DNA from: Escarpia spicata
Taxonomy: Eukaryota > Annelida > Polychaeta > Sabellida > Siboglinidae
Reading direction: 5' to 3'
NCBI GenBank assembly: GCA_963995525.1
Contig: OZ023206.1
Span: 67,702,308-67,766,307 of the forward strand
DNA length: 64,000 nucleotides
Part shown: positions 34,691-45,884 of the stretch, in pieces
Position numbering within the stretch: the first letter of the stretch is position 1
Layout: each line of letters opens with the position of its first letter
Position numbers and translations under genes: made by a program
The notes under the pieces: model-generated
Database searches by the model: none
Seen by the model: only the letters and a program-made list of their open reading frames with translations
What the model was told of the DNA's origin: nothing

Positions 34691-35291
34691 TGAGGCACAC
34701 CAATCATCAAGTGCAACCTGGAGAGACGAGCAAGATGAGCAGTCGCATTTAAATCACCTGAAAAAAGACACAAGGTTAAAAATAGTACCCATAAATGCTG
34801 ATAGGAAATTCATAAATCCACAATTCATTGCATAGAAATATCACTGTATGTATGTATATAGCATGAAGACATCTGATTTGTGCAGTTCATACAAAACTGA
34901 TCTGCATGTTCTTGAGGGGTGGTCCCAAGCGGGTCGGATTTGACCTTGACCTTAATGCATGACCTTAACCTCTATTTCATATTGCAAAGTCATGCCAGTT
35001 TGGTTCGAATCCAGCTTATTTATAGCTTATTTTTTTCAAATTTTGCCTTGACCTTAATGCACTTAAAATGTATTTTTATGTTGCTTAGTTCCAAAATTAG
35101 GTCCATATGAATATTACACCCTGTGTAATGTCAGCCATCTTGGATTTGAGCGAAAAACGAGGTTTGCCATGGGTGGATTCGGGTGGTGAGAGATATACCA
35201 CCAACGAACCCATTTCAGGTGAAAAAGCTTTATTAAAATTTGTGTTCAACCTCTCTGGACCGCGATCACTTCGTTGCTGCGACTACATATG

Positions 35292-35575
35292 GGTGGGGCA
35301 TGATGGTCTAATGGTTAGGACACTGGACTGTCAGTCGAGAGGATTGGGGTTTGAATCCACCTCCGGCCTTATTGAAACTTGGGCACTTTCGTTTACCCCC
35401 ATTTCCTTTGTCTCTAAGAAGAGATACTTTAAGTCGTTGGTCTTTCTGCCTGATGTCAGGTGAAGTCTAAAAATCCAAACATGGAAATGGGAAACACTTG
35501 TAATAATGTAGGCGCCATGAGTGCTTGTCAGTGCATTATATATAATACGATGTATTAATAAACAGTACTAGCTTA
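35292..35575 (+). mobile_element. tRNA-derived SINE
   Basis: A tRNA-like head has an A-box (TGGTCTAATGGTTAGGACAC), an anticodon-loop-like ACTGTCAGTC and a B-box (GGTTTGAATCC). It is followed by a body with TTTCCTTTGTCTCTAAGAAG and an AT-rich tail. It abuts the right end of the inverted-repeat element. Not a functional tRNA: the acceptor stem does not close. Confidence 0.65.
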
Positions 35576-35904
35576 CACCCATCCACGCAGCAACCAGCCA
35601 AAGGGCATTGGTTATCACCAGTACAGTACTTTGATCTTAGAATTGTTCCTGCTGACCATTTGTTTAATATCTGCTGTTGCCAGTTAAAGCATGCATATTT
35701 GCAAACAGACATGTAAGGAAATAACTCTTGGTAGCTACCTTTGTGTCTTTTGAATTAAATCGCCAATTGGTTGATCAGAGGTCAATGGTCCAAGGAAGCG
35801 AATGAACTCGGAAACATGTGAGTAAACTTTGGCACTGGGGGGTGATGGACTTCCACTGCCTCCAAGTTAGTATATTAATGTATAGAAACATTATCTTGTT
35901 GCAG

Positions 35905-36038
35905 GTGTTCACTGCAACGACAACATAGACAGGTGTCTGTCAAACCCATGTAATAAAGATACTACCCTAGATTGCATCAACATGTTTGACTCATATGAGT
36001 GTGTCTGCCTGCCGGGATACACAGGCAGCAATTGTACT
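35905..36038 (+). CDS. Exon 10: end of EGF 8 and EGF 9
   Basis: Acceptor TTGTTGCAG (phase 1), donor TACT|GTAAGT (phase 0). GVHC closes EGF 8. EGF 9 runs NIDRCLSNPCNKDTTLDC to YECVCLPGYTGSNC. The C2-C3 loop is unusual: NKDTTLD replaces the common NGG(T). Confidence 0.88.
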
Positions 36039-36485
36039 GTAAGTATGCATATTATAAAACAAGTACTGTAATATGCCGGCCTTTGGTCAGATTGCTGGTT
36101 GTTTGTGTCCACCAGTAGTGTTGAAACTTTTACCTAAAGTCAAATGTTGTTTATTGGATTTATCTCATTCTCCATGGGTGGATGCATATGTTGTTAAGTT
36201 AAAAAAACATACACCATTATGTATAACTGGGTGTTTGTTAGTCGTCATGATGGGAAATAATGTGTTACAGTGCTGCCACCTATTGAGTGGAACTGGTATT
36301 AATGCAGATTGATGCTATTGTGGATATTAGAACCAAGCTCAGTGGTGGTGGTGTCTTGATAACTTTGGCGCGTCAGTAGATTCCAGTGGCTAGTAATTGT
36401 AGTTTTGAAAGTCGTAATTCCAAGTCCCAAACCACATACCAGTTGCGTGGCTAGAAGTTTGAACCAACATGAGACCCTATGCTTT
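36039..36485. other. Intron 10 start
   Basis: No exon or clear repeat. AT-rich sequence leading into the 20-bp minisatellite. Confidence 0.4.
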
Positions 36486-36489
36486 TTTA

Positions 36490-36960
36490 TGTGTCTACAT
36501 CATTGTGGATGTGTCTACACTACTGTGAATATGTCTACCCCACTGTGAATGTGTCTACACCACTTCAAATGTGTCTACGCCGTGAATGTGTCTACACCAC
36601 TGCAAATGTGTCTACATCACCGTGAATGTGTCTACATCACCGTGAATGTGTCTACACCACTGTGAATGTGTCTGCACCACTGTGAATGTGTCTACACCAC
36701 TGTGAATGTGTCTACATCACCGTGAATGTGTCTACACCACTGCAAATGTGTGTACATCACCGTGAATCTGTCTACACCACTGCAAATGTGTGTACATCAC
36801 CGTGAATGTGTCTACACCACCGTGAATGTATCTACACCACTGTGAATGTGTCTGCACCACTGTGAATGTGTCTATGCCAATGTGAAAGTGTCCACCACTT
36901 CAAATGTGTCTACACCACTGTGAATCACTGAATGTGTCTACACCACTGTGGAGGTGCCCA
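36490..36960 (+). repeat. 20-bp minisatellite, left part
   Basis: Unit GTGTCTACACCACTGTGAAT, ~23 diverged units. The array resumes at ~38,692 after a LINE insertion. Variants here favour TGAAT; those next to exon 11 favour TGGAT. Confidence 0.85.
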
Positions 36961-36961
36961 A

Positions 36962-38691
36962 TTCCTACATCACTTCTGAAAGCCAACATTGACATTCTTG
37001 TTCGAATCTGGGATTGTGCCAGCCAACTTCAAAGATGCTGTGATCGCACCTTGATTCAGACTCGATGAACAACTACCGGCCTATATTGAAGTTGTCATTG
37101 GTTTAAAAGTTACTGGAGCGCCACGTAGCAGTCCAACTTCGCCAGCATCTAGACAACAATAATTTGATGGACATTTTCCAAAATGCGTACAGACAACATC
37201 ACAGCACTGAGACAGCATTGGTGCGCATTCAGAATGACCATCTCCTTTCCCTTGACAAAAGGAAAGGTGTGCTGGCAGTGCTGCTCAATAAGAGTGCAGC
37301 GTTAGTTACTGTTGACCACTCGATGTTAATCAACCAGCTGGGCAGCATACGCATTGCAGGTATTGCACTGAAATGACTGGAGTCATACCTGTCAAACCAG
37401 ACTCAGTCAGTGTGCATTAGTGGCCACAACTCACATAGAACATTGCTCGAGTCTGGCATCCCACAGGGGTCTGTGCTGGGCCCAACTCTCTTCTCCATGT
37501 ACACTCTGCCATTGGGTGCTATCTTCAGAAGGCACAAGCTGCAATACCATCTTTATGCTGATGACGGCCAACTGTGTGTTGACCTGAGTGGAACGCAGGA
37601 TGGAGAAGCCGCTGATGTGGTTGACCGCATCGAGCGATGCATCGAAGAAGTGAAGCAATGGATGTCAGACCACAATCTACTGCTGAACGAAAACAAGACT
37701 GATTATCATCACGGCACCAAATCGTGCATGACGTTTCGTGTGTTAGTGTATGTGGATGTAACATTGTTCCGTCGGGATTACAATCGACTCTGGACTAACA
37801 ATGTCGTCACACGTGTCACGGATGTGCACGTCAGCATGCTACCATCTCTATGCAATTTCAAAAATAAGATATTGTCTTATTACTGGTGCGTGTAAGACAC
37901 TAGTTCATGCCCTGGTGACATCGCGGCTGGACTACAGTAACGCGGCCCTGTACGGCATCACCAAGGCACTTATAAACAAGTTGCAGATGGTACAGAACTT
38001 GGTGGCAAGACTTATCTCAAGACACCGAAAGCACTAGCACATAACACCTGTGCTGGTCGAACTGCACTGGCTACCAGTTCGCTGGGTTATCCAGTACAAA
38101 TTGCTGGTCCTTGTTTTCAAGGCTTTACATGGTCTTGCTCCAGCGTATATCCAAGATCTTATAACACTGTATACACTCACCCGCAACCTCCGATCTACTG
38201 ATCTACATCTGCTTGTAGTCCTGCGTTACAACTTAGAGGGTTATGGCAGACGAGCTTTCTCCGTGTCTGGACCTACGCTCTGGAACGCTCTGCCAATAAA
38301 CGTTCGTCAAATAGACACTTTGAATAAATTCAAAACTTGCCTTAAAACTTACCTATTTAAGCAGGTGTACTGAGGAACTGTGCTGTAGGATACTTATTAT
38401 GAACATGTATATAATCAATTAATTTATTATTATTTATCTTTTAATGCAATTTTATATATTATAATATATATTCTTTTACTTAATTATCTTACTATTTGTT
38501 GAAATATGTCATGTATGTTAGTTTATTATATATACAATCTTGTAAATCTTAATATTATATTTACTGGCATCTTTATACATATGTATTTTTTACATTTGAT
38601 TCCATGTACGTTTTATAATGTGTGTATGCGCCTATGAACGGGCTGGTCCCGGAGATATGGCGCTATAGAAATGCTAGTAATAATAATAATA
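36962..38691 (+). mobile_element. 5'-truncated non-LTR retrotransposon (Jockey/CR1-like clade) inserted in the minisatellite
   Basis: A reverse transcriptase relic: FQNAYRQHHSTETAL (domain 2), an AALVTVDHSMLINQL block where AFDTVDH is usual, GIPQGSVLGPTLFSMYTLPL and a catalytic YADD at 37,554-37,565. The C-terminal part has LVHALVTSRLDYSNAALYGI and LVELHWLPVRWVIQYK. At least one frameshift (near 37,700) and stops at 37,374 and 38,034 inactivate it. The 3' end, GGCGCTATAGAAATGCTAG followed by (TAA)n, is a typical LINE tail. Confidence 0.8.
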
Positions 38692-39650
38692 CGCCACTGG
38701 GAATGTGTCTACCCCACTGTGAATGTGTCTACAGCACTATGAATGTGTCTATACCACTGTGAAGGTGTCTACACCACTGTGTATATGTCTACACCAATGT
38801 GGATGTGACTATACCACTGTGAATGTGTCTACACCACTGTGGCTGTGTCTACACAACTGTGAATGTGTCTACACCACTGTGAATGTGTTTATGCCAATGT
38901 GAATATGTCTACACCACTGTGAAGATGTCTACATCAATGTGAATGTGTCTAAACCACTGTGCATGTGTCTACACCAATGTGAATGTGTCTACACCACTGT
39001 GATTGTGTATACATCACTATGGATGTGTCTACACCCCTGTGGATGTGTCTACACCCCTGTGGATGTGTCTACACCACTGTGTATGCTTCTACACCACTGT
39101 GATTGTGTATACACCACTGTGGATGTGTCTACACCCCTGTGGATGTGTCTACACCACTGTGGATGTGTCTGCACCACTGTGGATGTGTCTACACCCTGTG
39201 GATGTGTCTACACCACTGTGGATGTGTCTGCACCACTGTGGATGTGTCTACACCACTGTGGATGTGTCTGCACCACTGTGGATGTGTCTGCACCACTGTG
39301 GATGTGTCTACACCCCTGTGGATGTGTCTACACCACTGTGGATGTGTCTGCACCACTGTGGATGTGTCTACACCCCTGTGGATGTGTCTACACCACTGTG
39401 GATGTGTCTACACCCCTGTGGATGTGTCTACACCACTGTGGATGTGTCTACACCACTGTGGATGTGTCTGCACCACTGTGGATGTATCTACACCCCTGTG
39501 GATGTGTCTACACCACTGTGGATGTGTCTACACCGCTGTGGATGTGTCTGCACCACTGTGGATGTGTCTACACCCCTGTGGATGTGTCTACACCCCTGTG
39601 GATGTGTCTACACCACTGTGGATGTGTCTGCACCACTGTGGATATGTCCT
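38692..39650 (+). repeat. 20-bp minisatellite, right part (~48 units), reaching the exon 11 acceptor
   Basis: Unit GTGTCTACACCACTGTGGAT, increasingly homogeneous toward exon 11. The last unit merges with the acceptor ATGTCCTTGTGTTTACAG. Open frames across it (189-306 codons) are period artefacts. Confidence 0.88.
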
Positions 39651-39661
39651 TGTGTTTACAG

Positions 39662-39855
39662 GAGGACTATGATGAATGTCTCAGTCAGCCGTGTCTACAC
39701 GGTGGTGCTTGTGAGAATAAACTCAATGGCTTCTCCTGTGACTGCCCGGAGGGTTGGACTGGCAAGTGGTGTGAGACAATTACGAGTTATTGCAGCCCTG
39801 ATCCATGCCAGAATGGTGCTACGTGTCACGATGTCTTCAAAGACTACTTCTGCCA
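39662..39855 (+). CDS. Exon 11: EGF 10 and most of EGF 11
   Basis: Acceptor TTGTGTTTACAG (phase 0), donor GCCA|GTGAGT (phase 2). EGF 10: YDECLSQPCLHGGAC to CPEGWTGKWC. EGF 11: TSYCSPDPCQNGATC to DYFCQ, completed by exon 12. The phase pattern (0 in, 2 out) is matched on both sides. Confidence 0.88.
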
Positions 39856-40516
39856 GTGAGTATCCATAATTGCAGTGCTTTGTAGATATCCTCGAGATAT
39901 ATTTTCAAAATTTAATGTTTAATTTAATTTGTTACTCTTTAATTGCTATTCCATTTAGTGTAATTAATTAATTTGAATCAATAACAGTAATCACTATAAG
40001 AAATGATTGGGTTAATCTGTATATATAGCCATTTGGGGTAAGCACTATGGGAAACCTGTTGGGGTAAGCTTATATTTAGCATGGAGTGCAGTGCTAGAAC
40101 TTCGGACTCTCGACCGAGAGAACCCAGGTTTGAATCCTGTGCTGCAGTGTCAAACCTTGGGCAACTTCGTTCACTCTATGTTGCTTCAGTTCACTCGGCT
40201 GTATGAATGGCTGGCTATAGACAGTGGTGGATATTTGTGCACGAATAATCTTCGCACATTAGTTACAGCGTGGCTGGATGCTTCCCAGAGAAGTCGAGAT
40301 GGTGTTTGATTGAACAGGTCTGCCAGAGAGTCCTGAGGACTGAATACTGCGCTATGAGAGAACTTACCTTTAGCATGGAGTCACTGTCTGGATTGCAATT
40401 GATGAAGTATGGTTGTGAGGAAGGAAGAGATAAGATAATTTAGAAAAGATGTAGCACGTAGTTTTGTGGATCTAGGCATTCGACATAGTGCCAAGAGAAT
40501 ATGCTGGTACTTGCAG
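39856..40516. other. Intron 11 with possible tRNA-related repeat
   Basis: About 40,080-40,380 contains GGACTCTCGACCGAGAGAAC followed by a B-box-like GGTTTGAATCC and a TTCGTTCACTC body, similar in layout to the SINE at 35,292. It could be a decayed SINE. No exon before the acceptor TACTTGCAG. Confidence 0.35.
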
Positions 40517-40644
40517 ATGTGCAACAGGTTACGGTGGACGTAACTGCTCTGACGGTGCCGATTTATGTGCCGTGGCCAATCCCTGTCAGAATGGGGGCAC
40601 TTGTTATACGGAACATGGAGACACCAAATGCAGATGCACACAGC
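40517..40644 (+). CDS. Exon 12: end of EGF 11 and most of EGF 12
   Basis: I chose the acceptor GGTACTTGCAG at 40,516 over an AG at 40,488. It keeps phase 2 (CA|A, Gln) and yields FCQCATGYGGRNC, a normal C4-x-C5 EGF end. EGF 12: ADLCAVANPCQNGGTC to TKCRCTQ. Donor CAGC|GTAAGT (phase 1). Confidence 0.82.
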
Positions 40645-41329
40645 GTAAGTCAACTCAGTATGTAATATAACCAGCATTTTTAATAACGTATAATATATGT
40701 GCTAACTTTGGACAGTTGTAAGTGCTTCTCCTCCAATCGCCTCTTTCTTCCTTCGACCCGTTGTCTCTCACCTACCTTTTGGCGATGTATTTTAAAAACA
40801 CAACAAATGTTATTTAGAGTGAATTAGTTATGTTTGTTTAATATGCTAAATTTTTCTAGAGGGTTGTTCTCCCACCCGAGAGAATTGAGTAAATGAATAC
40901 TGAAACATTTGATGTCCTTGTTCCATGGGTGGGTGTAAACTATTAATGGAATGTAGAAATGATGGTAATTAATATAACTGGATTAGTTTAGGTTCATTTG
41001 AAAATGGCACAGGATTGCTATATAAAACAAGTAGGATGCAATGCACAATGGTATTTGTGAAGCATGGCACCCAGTGAAATAGGCCACATTAATGTTGTTG
41101 TGCAACATAGCAGGTACACTAGTTCCACTTTACGTTCAACCGACTACTCTTAGATGGCAGTCTGTCTGACCAAGACAACTGAAAACTGCTGAAATGTAAC
41201 TAAAGAAAAACGTTTAAATTAAGCTGTAAAATAAAAGAGTAATTGCTGTGTGTCTGTATATATGATAATAGTAAATTATAATGTGTATGACCTTGTCATA
41301 GTTTTGTATTGTCAAAGGGTTGGTTGTAG
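40645..41329. other. Intron 12
   Basis: AT-rich; CTTCCTTCGACC and GGTGTAAACTA segments resemble other intronic repeats in the window. No exon. Confidence 0.4.
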
Positions 41330-41449
41330 ATTTTACGGGTGACGTATGTCAGTGCGCTAGAGACTACTGCAGTAAGACAAACATTTGCCAGAACGGAGGC
41401 TCTTGCAGCCTGACATCAACTGGAGGTTTCACATGCTCTTGTCAACCAG
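41330..41449 (+). CDS. Exon 13: end of EGF 12 and most of EGF 13
   Basis: Phase 1-1; acceptor GGTTGTAG at 41,329, donor CCAG|GTGTGT. HFTGDVC closes EGF 12; EGF 13 is RDYCSKTNICQNGGSC to FTCSCQPG. An upstream AG gives no consistent phase. Confidence 0.85.
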
Positions 41450-41726
41450 GTGTGTCAGTACTCCACATTTATGCCCCTCAGTTAATTTTGCTGGATGTCT
41501 TAACCAAATCATACATCTGTGGCTATTGTGATGGATATATAATGGTTTCTGCCAATGCTGAAAGTGTACAATTGTTTCCCTTGTATTAGATGTTTCCTGC
41601 CAAGTTAATGCAGTTAAGGAGCTTTGCATAACATTTTGTATTATTGTATAACCTGTCTTACCCAGTTGGTGTTTAACGTTTTATAATATCTGTATTTTAT
41701 AAGGCAAATATATTTGTTACAAACAG

Positions 41727-41864
41727 GATTTACTAGCGCCATGTGTGAGACAAACATTGATGACTGCGTTGGCACGGACTGTGGGGAAGGCATCTGTGTT
41801 GATCGTGTTCAGAATGCATTTTGTCAGTGTCCTGTTGGGAAGGCGGGATCTGCCTGTGAGAAGG
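41727..41864 (+). CDS. Exon 14: end of EGF 13 and EGF 14
   Basis: Phase 1-1; acceptor TTACAAACAG, donor AAGG|GTAAGT. GFTSAMC closes EGF 13. EGF 14: NIDDCVGTDCGEGICVDRVQ to FCQCPVGKAGSAC. EGF 14 has short loops, ending the EGF series before the pentraxin-like domain. Confidence 0.87.
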
Positions 41865-41979
41865 GTAAGTCCTTTCATGTCACCGAAGAAATCTTTTCCG
41901 ATTAATTGTATTATTGTGATAAATTTATTGTTTACAGGACAGGAATTGCATGAAGCGTAATACATTGTTATTGTAATGT

Positions 41980-42182
41980 GTTTGCAACAGTTTATAGTGT
42001 TATTATTATTATAGTAAGCTTACAGCTTTTGATAAACATTATATCCAGCTAGTATGTTGCTATTGTAATCTGGTTATAGCAACTTCTGATAGACATTCTA
42101 TCAAGCTATTGTAATTAGTTTACAACAGCTTTAAGTTATAACAGGCATTACATCAAGCTATTGTAAATAGTTTACAACAGCT
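41980..42182 (+). repeat. ~52-bp minisatellite, left part
   Basis: Units of the form TTTAAGTTGTAACAGGCATT, GTGTCAAGCTATTGTAAATA, GTTTACAACAGC, diverged in the first units. Interrupted at a TTAA by element D and resumed at 44,168. Confidence 0.8.
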
Positions 42183-44167
42183 TTAAGGCCTGGTACGGGT
42201 GCTAATTTATGCTTTTTTAACAAAATATGTCAATTTAATTTTCCAGCGCCATATAGTAGATTTGTATGTTTACTATAAATAAACTTCACTTTTAGACCAA
42301 CAACATACCTCTAAACGACTTTTATTCATGTATAAAGTCCACACCTATCACAATGATATATCCATTTTTATTGGAAAGACGCGAAATGCGCTGAAAGTTG
42401 TCGATGTTTACGCCATGACAACGCGGTCCTTCCTTCGACATACGCCATCTTGTTTGATATTTTTGGAACCGCCAAAACGTCGTCTGTCAATCACCGTAGT
42501 CGGTAATCCCGCCCTTGTGAAAGCATTCGGCCAACATCGTTATTTATGCAAGCTATAGTTTGCCAAGAATGACCTTATTTGGCATTCGGTAACCGTTGTG
42601 TCGTCATCCGCTTAGTTCCGTGACGCGCCTCGTGTCTATGAACACTCTGATTGGTTTACGAAGTTGCGCGAGCGCAAAATTCTCCCAGCATGCCACTTGT
42701 TGCTACTTCCCATTGTTGATAAAATATGGCGGTTTTCTCGAGCGATGTGAGTTTTGTCTCAGACGATGTTGATAAGAGATAGTTTAGTGTTAGTTAGCAT
42801 AGAGAAACGTTGCGGAAAGGGAAGGTGTGGCTGAATTTCATTTGTGAAGAAAATGCGGCAGTTATTGGCGGCTTCTGCACGAGAAAAACGCAAGTTAATT
42901 TCGTCGCCTGTCAGAAACGCTGGCGAAGACGCGGCAATGCCAGTCGGAGCTGTCACTTCGACTTCACTGCCCGTTGCCATGGCCGAGTGTGGGGCTTGTG
43001 CTAATGTTACTGTCGGCACCAGTGATGGTACGATAGTTAAAGAGACTGCTGCTTTGCCAAGTAGTGCGTCCTGTAGCCGGACAAAGCTAGCACTGATACG
43101 TGATGACAGCAGGCCTATTAACTGGCCTTGGGCTTGACATGTTAACTGTTTTGTGTGTCTAAGACTAAGTTATGCTTTGTTAACTTATATTTTCATATCT
43201 GTTGCAATTTATATATGGACGTATGTTCTTTTCAGTAAAACATGTAACTTGTTGTCCCAGATTTGTTGGATTATAAATACAATTTTACTATTATCGTGTT
43301 GTGAATATATTTCATCATAAACATTGCTTGTTATGCATCATTTATGTTGTGAGAAAACAAACACCTTTAATTGGATTGTTTTGGCTGTATACAGCCATTA
43401 CTATTCACATCATGACAATTCAGTGTCAGATGGACGTTTACAGAAAATCAGATGATGATGCAAATGACCTTTATATTTAAAAAAAATGCTAAATTGTGTA
43501 AATTCTGTGGGTGTATTTCATCTCAAATATTATTTATTGTACATAATTAATGTCTGGGAGATAAACAAACACAATTTATCGAATGCTTTACTTGTTTACA
43601 ATAATATTATTCATATTATCACTGGGTAAACTTTGACGGCCGTTTACAGAAAATCACATTTTTGGCCATATAAACTTGCAACACTCTGGAAGTAAAAATG
43701 ATATGATAATCTGGTTTGGATTGTTGTGTTCTCCTGGATATTCTGCACAATCTGTATAAAAAACATTTTGAATTTGTGTTTTATCTTTGTAGTTATCTAT
43801 AAAAAAATGTCAAAAAATGTTGCATTTTCAATAAATCGGTTTTGAAAATTCAAAATAAAATATAAATATACAAAAACATTAAAATGTTTTTTATACAGAT
43901 TGTGGAGAATATCCAGGAGAATACAACAGGCTAAGTCAGATTACCATATCATTTTCACTTCCAGAGTGTTGCAATTTTCTAGATGTGCTATGAATACCAC
44001 CATTTGGTGGCCATTTAGTTTATTACCATGGAAACGGGGTGTCTGGCAGAAAAAAATGTCATACATTTTTTACTCAGTAATAGCTTTTCTACAGCTTGGA
44101 TGCCAAAAAATTATATTAATTATGCATTTAAAAAAGTGTCCTATCTAGCTGCCATACCTCCCCTTAA
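42183..44167 (+). mobile_element. TTAA-flanked element D (~2.0 kb) inserted in the 52-bp minisatellite
   Basis: TTAA at 42,183 and 44,164. Terminal repeats are GGCCTGGTACGGGTGC and (inverted) GGGGAGGTATGGCAGC. Uninterrupted neighbouring minisatellite units read CAGCTTTAAGTTGTAAC with a single TTAA, so the empty site is visible and the target is exactly TTAA. The interior has a CpG-rich block with CTGATTGG (42,650) and a 94-codon frame. An internally deleted copy lies at 9,769-10,082. Confidence 0.8.
42853..43137 (+). CDS. 94-codon open frame inside element D, unknown product
   Basis: Starts MRQLLAASAREKRKLISSPV, downstream of a CpG-rich, CCAAT-containing block, and ends PINWPWA then TGA at 43,135. 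Alanine, serine and valine rich in the middle. A shorter upstream frame starts MAVFSSDVSFVSDD at 42,726. No known domain. It could be the 5' coding part of a lost transposase or a captured host exon. Confidence 0.3.
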   Translation: MRQLLAASAREKRKLISSPVRNAGEDAAMPVGAVTSTSLPVAMAECGACANVTVGTSDGTIVKETAALPSSASCSRTKLALIRDDSRPINWPWA

Positions 44168-44400
44168 GTTGTAACAGGCATTGTGTCAAGCTATTGTAAA
44201 TAGTTTACAACAGCTTTAAGTTGTAACAGGCATTGTGTCAAGCTATTGTAAATAGTTTACAACAGCTTTAAGTTGTAACAGGCATTGTGTCACGCTATTG
44301 TAAATAGTTTACAACAGCTTTAAGTTGTAACAGGCATTATGCCAAGCTAACACGTTGTTATTGTAACATGTTTACAACAGCTTCCAAACTATGATATGTT
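44168..44400 (+). repeat. ~52-bp minisatellite, right part
   Basis: Four units of AAGTTGTAACAGGCATTGTG, TCAAGCTATTGTAAATAGTT, TACAACAGCTTT, near-identical to one another, continuing the array at 41,980-42,182. Confidence 0.85.
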
Positions 44401-44568
44401 TTCTACAAGGTAGTTCGGTTATAGTCAGTTGGGACGGATGTGGTACGAGTCCACCTACTATCATTTGGCAAATTGGTTCATTGTACTGTTCCTGTGCCTT
44501 TTGGAAGAGACCAAAATAGGACTGTTATCTCATGTTGTTTCACCTTCTATGTATAATTTTGATTGTAG
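44401..44568. other. Intron 14 end, possible SINE remnant
   Basis: GTAGTTCGGTTATAGTCAGTTGGGACGGATGTGG, GAGTCCACC and a later TCCTGTGCCTTTTGGAAGAGACC resemble the body of the SINE at 35,292 and a segment at 47,365-47,470. Weak. Confidence 0.3.
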
Positions 44569-44725
44569 ACACGGACAGAGACTTGGACATAGAGTTTGAC
44601 GACAGAGGTGGTGTGTATTCACTGCACCCATTTCTAGTAAATGCGTCGTCAAGCAGCCTGGGCGTATGGGTGCGCTATGCAGACAAGGGAGGCACCGGAA
44701 TGTTCTTGAGTGTACACATGGTAAT
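44569..44725 (+). CDS. Exon 15: pentraxin/LamG-like domain, part 1
   Basis: Acceptor TTTGATTGTAG (phase 1). I chose donor GTAAT|GTGAGT (phase 2) over GTAATG five bases earlier because exon 16 begins with one base of a split codon. Encodes DRDLDIEFDDRGGVYSLHPF, then SSLGVWVRYADKGGTGMFLS. The LGVWVRY…G..LS strands match the start of pentraxin and LamG_3 folds. Confidence 0.82.
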
Positions 44726-45884
44726 GTGAGTAATTTATTTTTGTATTTTCCGTCACAAATTAAACTGTAAAAGCTTCAGTAAAAAACTAGACCACAAATT
44801 TTTGATGATGATGATGACAACGTTTCATAAAATGTTTGAACTAGTGGTACAAATTGACAACATATTGCTCAAATGAATGTTGCTACTTGACATAGAATAC
44901 ATGGGTAACACATGGTGAATTATTACTACTTTTAGGCCTGAACTATAGTTGTTATAAGTTGTACAATGTCGGCTTCCTGTTTTACATCCACTTGACATTC
45001 ACAAATGTATATGCTTATCATAAGATTCTCAGAATGAATCGGCCACGTGCTGTCCAGGAGGAAAATGCATAGCAATAAAACTACATGATTGGTCTACAGC
45101 ATCTTGCCATGCATTATCCTGCTAAATAACACACGGTTGACTTGTTTTGATAATCTGCCATTGGGATTAGCGGACTTCTAGGCCAAGGCTTGTTACTGAC
45201 TGGTTGGTTGGCCTGATATTAATCGTGAATCTGTAATGTTGTGGTACAGGCATTTTAGCGTTATAAAGGTAGGAAGTAAAAAAAGTATATTTACATATTA
45301 ATATGCTATTGTATAATAGAAATAGCATACTATTTGTTAGTGTCACTGTTTGTTGAGTGTCATCTTGTTGATGACATTCAAGTGATTTCAACAGGCAGAG
45401 TTGTTCCCATTAGTCAGCAGGTTATCATCTGTCCATCCCTACGATGCATCCCCAGAATCTTGCCAGATCTCACCACTAGATATAGCGCCGTCTCTGTATC
45501 ACTTACGAGAATGAGCGTAACTTCCAAGACAGTTACCTTAACAACTTTGTATACATAAACGTAATGTTCTTGTCAAGTAATGTGCCAAATATGAAGCCTG
45601 TTGACTGCAAACCCATGTCACTAAGCCCACTCAAACATGGTCATTTGCGTGTCACAAAAGAACCATGCTCGTCAGTTGTCGGTGACGTCACCCGAGGAAG
45701 CACCAATAGCAGTGTTTGCACAGGACGTCTTGTTGTATACAAAAATTACAAGTCTTACTAAGTTTTATTTGTTTGCATAACACAAAATAAATAAATGGTA
45801 AGAAGATACAATATGCACCTATTTTGCAAACATTCAGGTTTTATGAAAACAACCTATTTATATTAAAGCAAATAAAAACATATA
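44726..45884. other. Intron 15, first part
   Basis: About 45,545-45,765 is an inverted copy of 17,490-17,700 (shared CCAAATATGAAGCCTGTT and CATGTCACTAAGCCC), a dispersed repeat. The rest is AT-rich without a recognised feature. Confidence 0.45.

Larger units (their letters stand above)
32105..35290 (-). mobile_element. ~3.2-kb inverted-repeat DNA transposon with uncharacterised gene relic
   Basis: Terminal inverted repeats of ~250-300 bp. The left one (CACCTGAAATGGGTTCGTTG, AATCCACCCATGGCAAAACC, TCCAAGATGGCCGGC) is mirrored at 35,010-35,290. Homology extends outward through AAGCTT…CACCTG to about 32,105 and 35,290; exact ends and target duplication are not clear. The interior is GC-richer and holds a decayed minus-strand gene and a 67-bp tandem repeat. 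The superfamily is not identified. Confidence 0.6.

Noticed and set aside
35292..35365. Functional tRNA gene
   Set aside because: A and B boxes are present, but the acceptor stem does not pair and a SINE body follows.
36490..36960. CRISPR-like array
   Set aside because: Contiguous 20-bp tandem repeat without spacers, in an intron of an animal gene.
38939..39869. Cysteine/valine/threonine-rich protein of ~300 residues fused to EGF 10
   Set aside because: Caused by the 20-bp repeat open in all frames. The EGF exon has its own good acceptor at 39,661.
40489..40516. Alternative start of exon 12 at an upstream AG (40,488)
   Set aside because: Gives the wrong phase with exon 11. The AG at 40,516 restores phase and a normal EGF.
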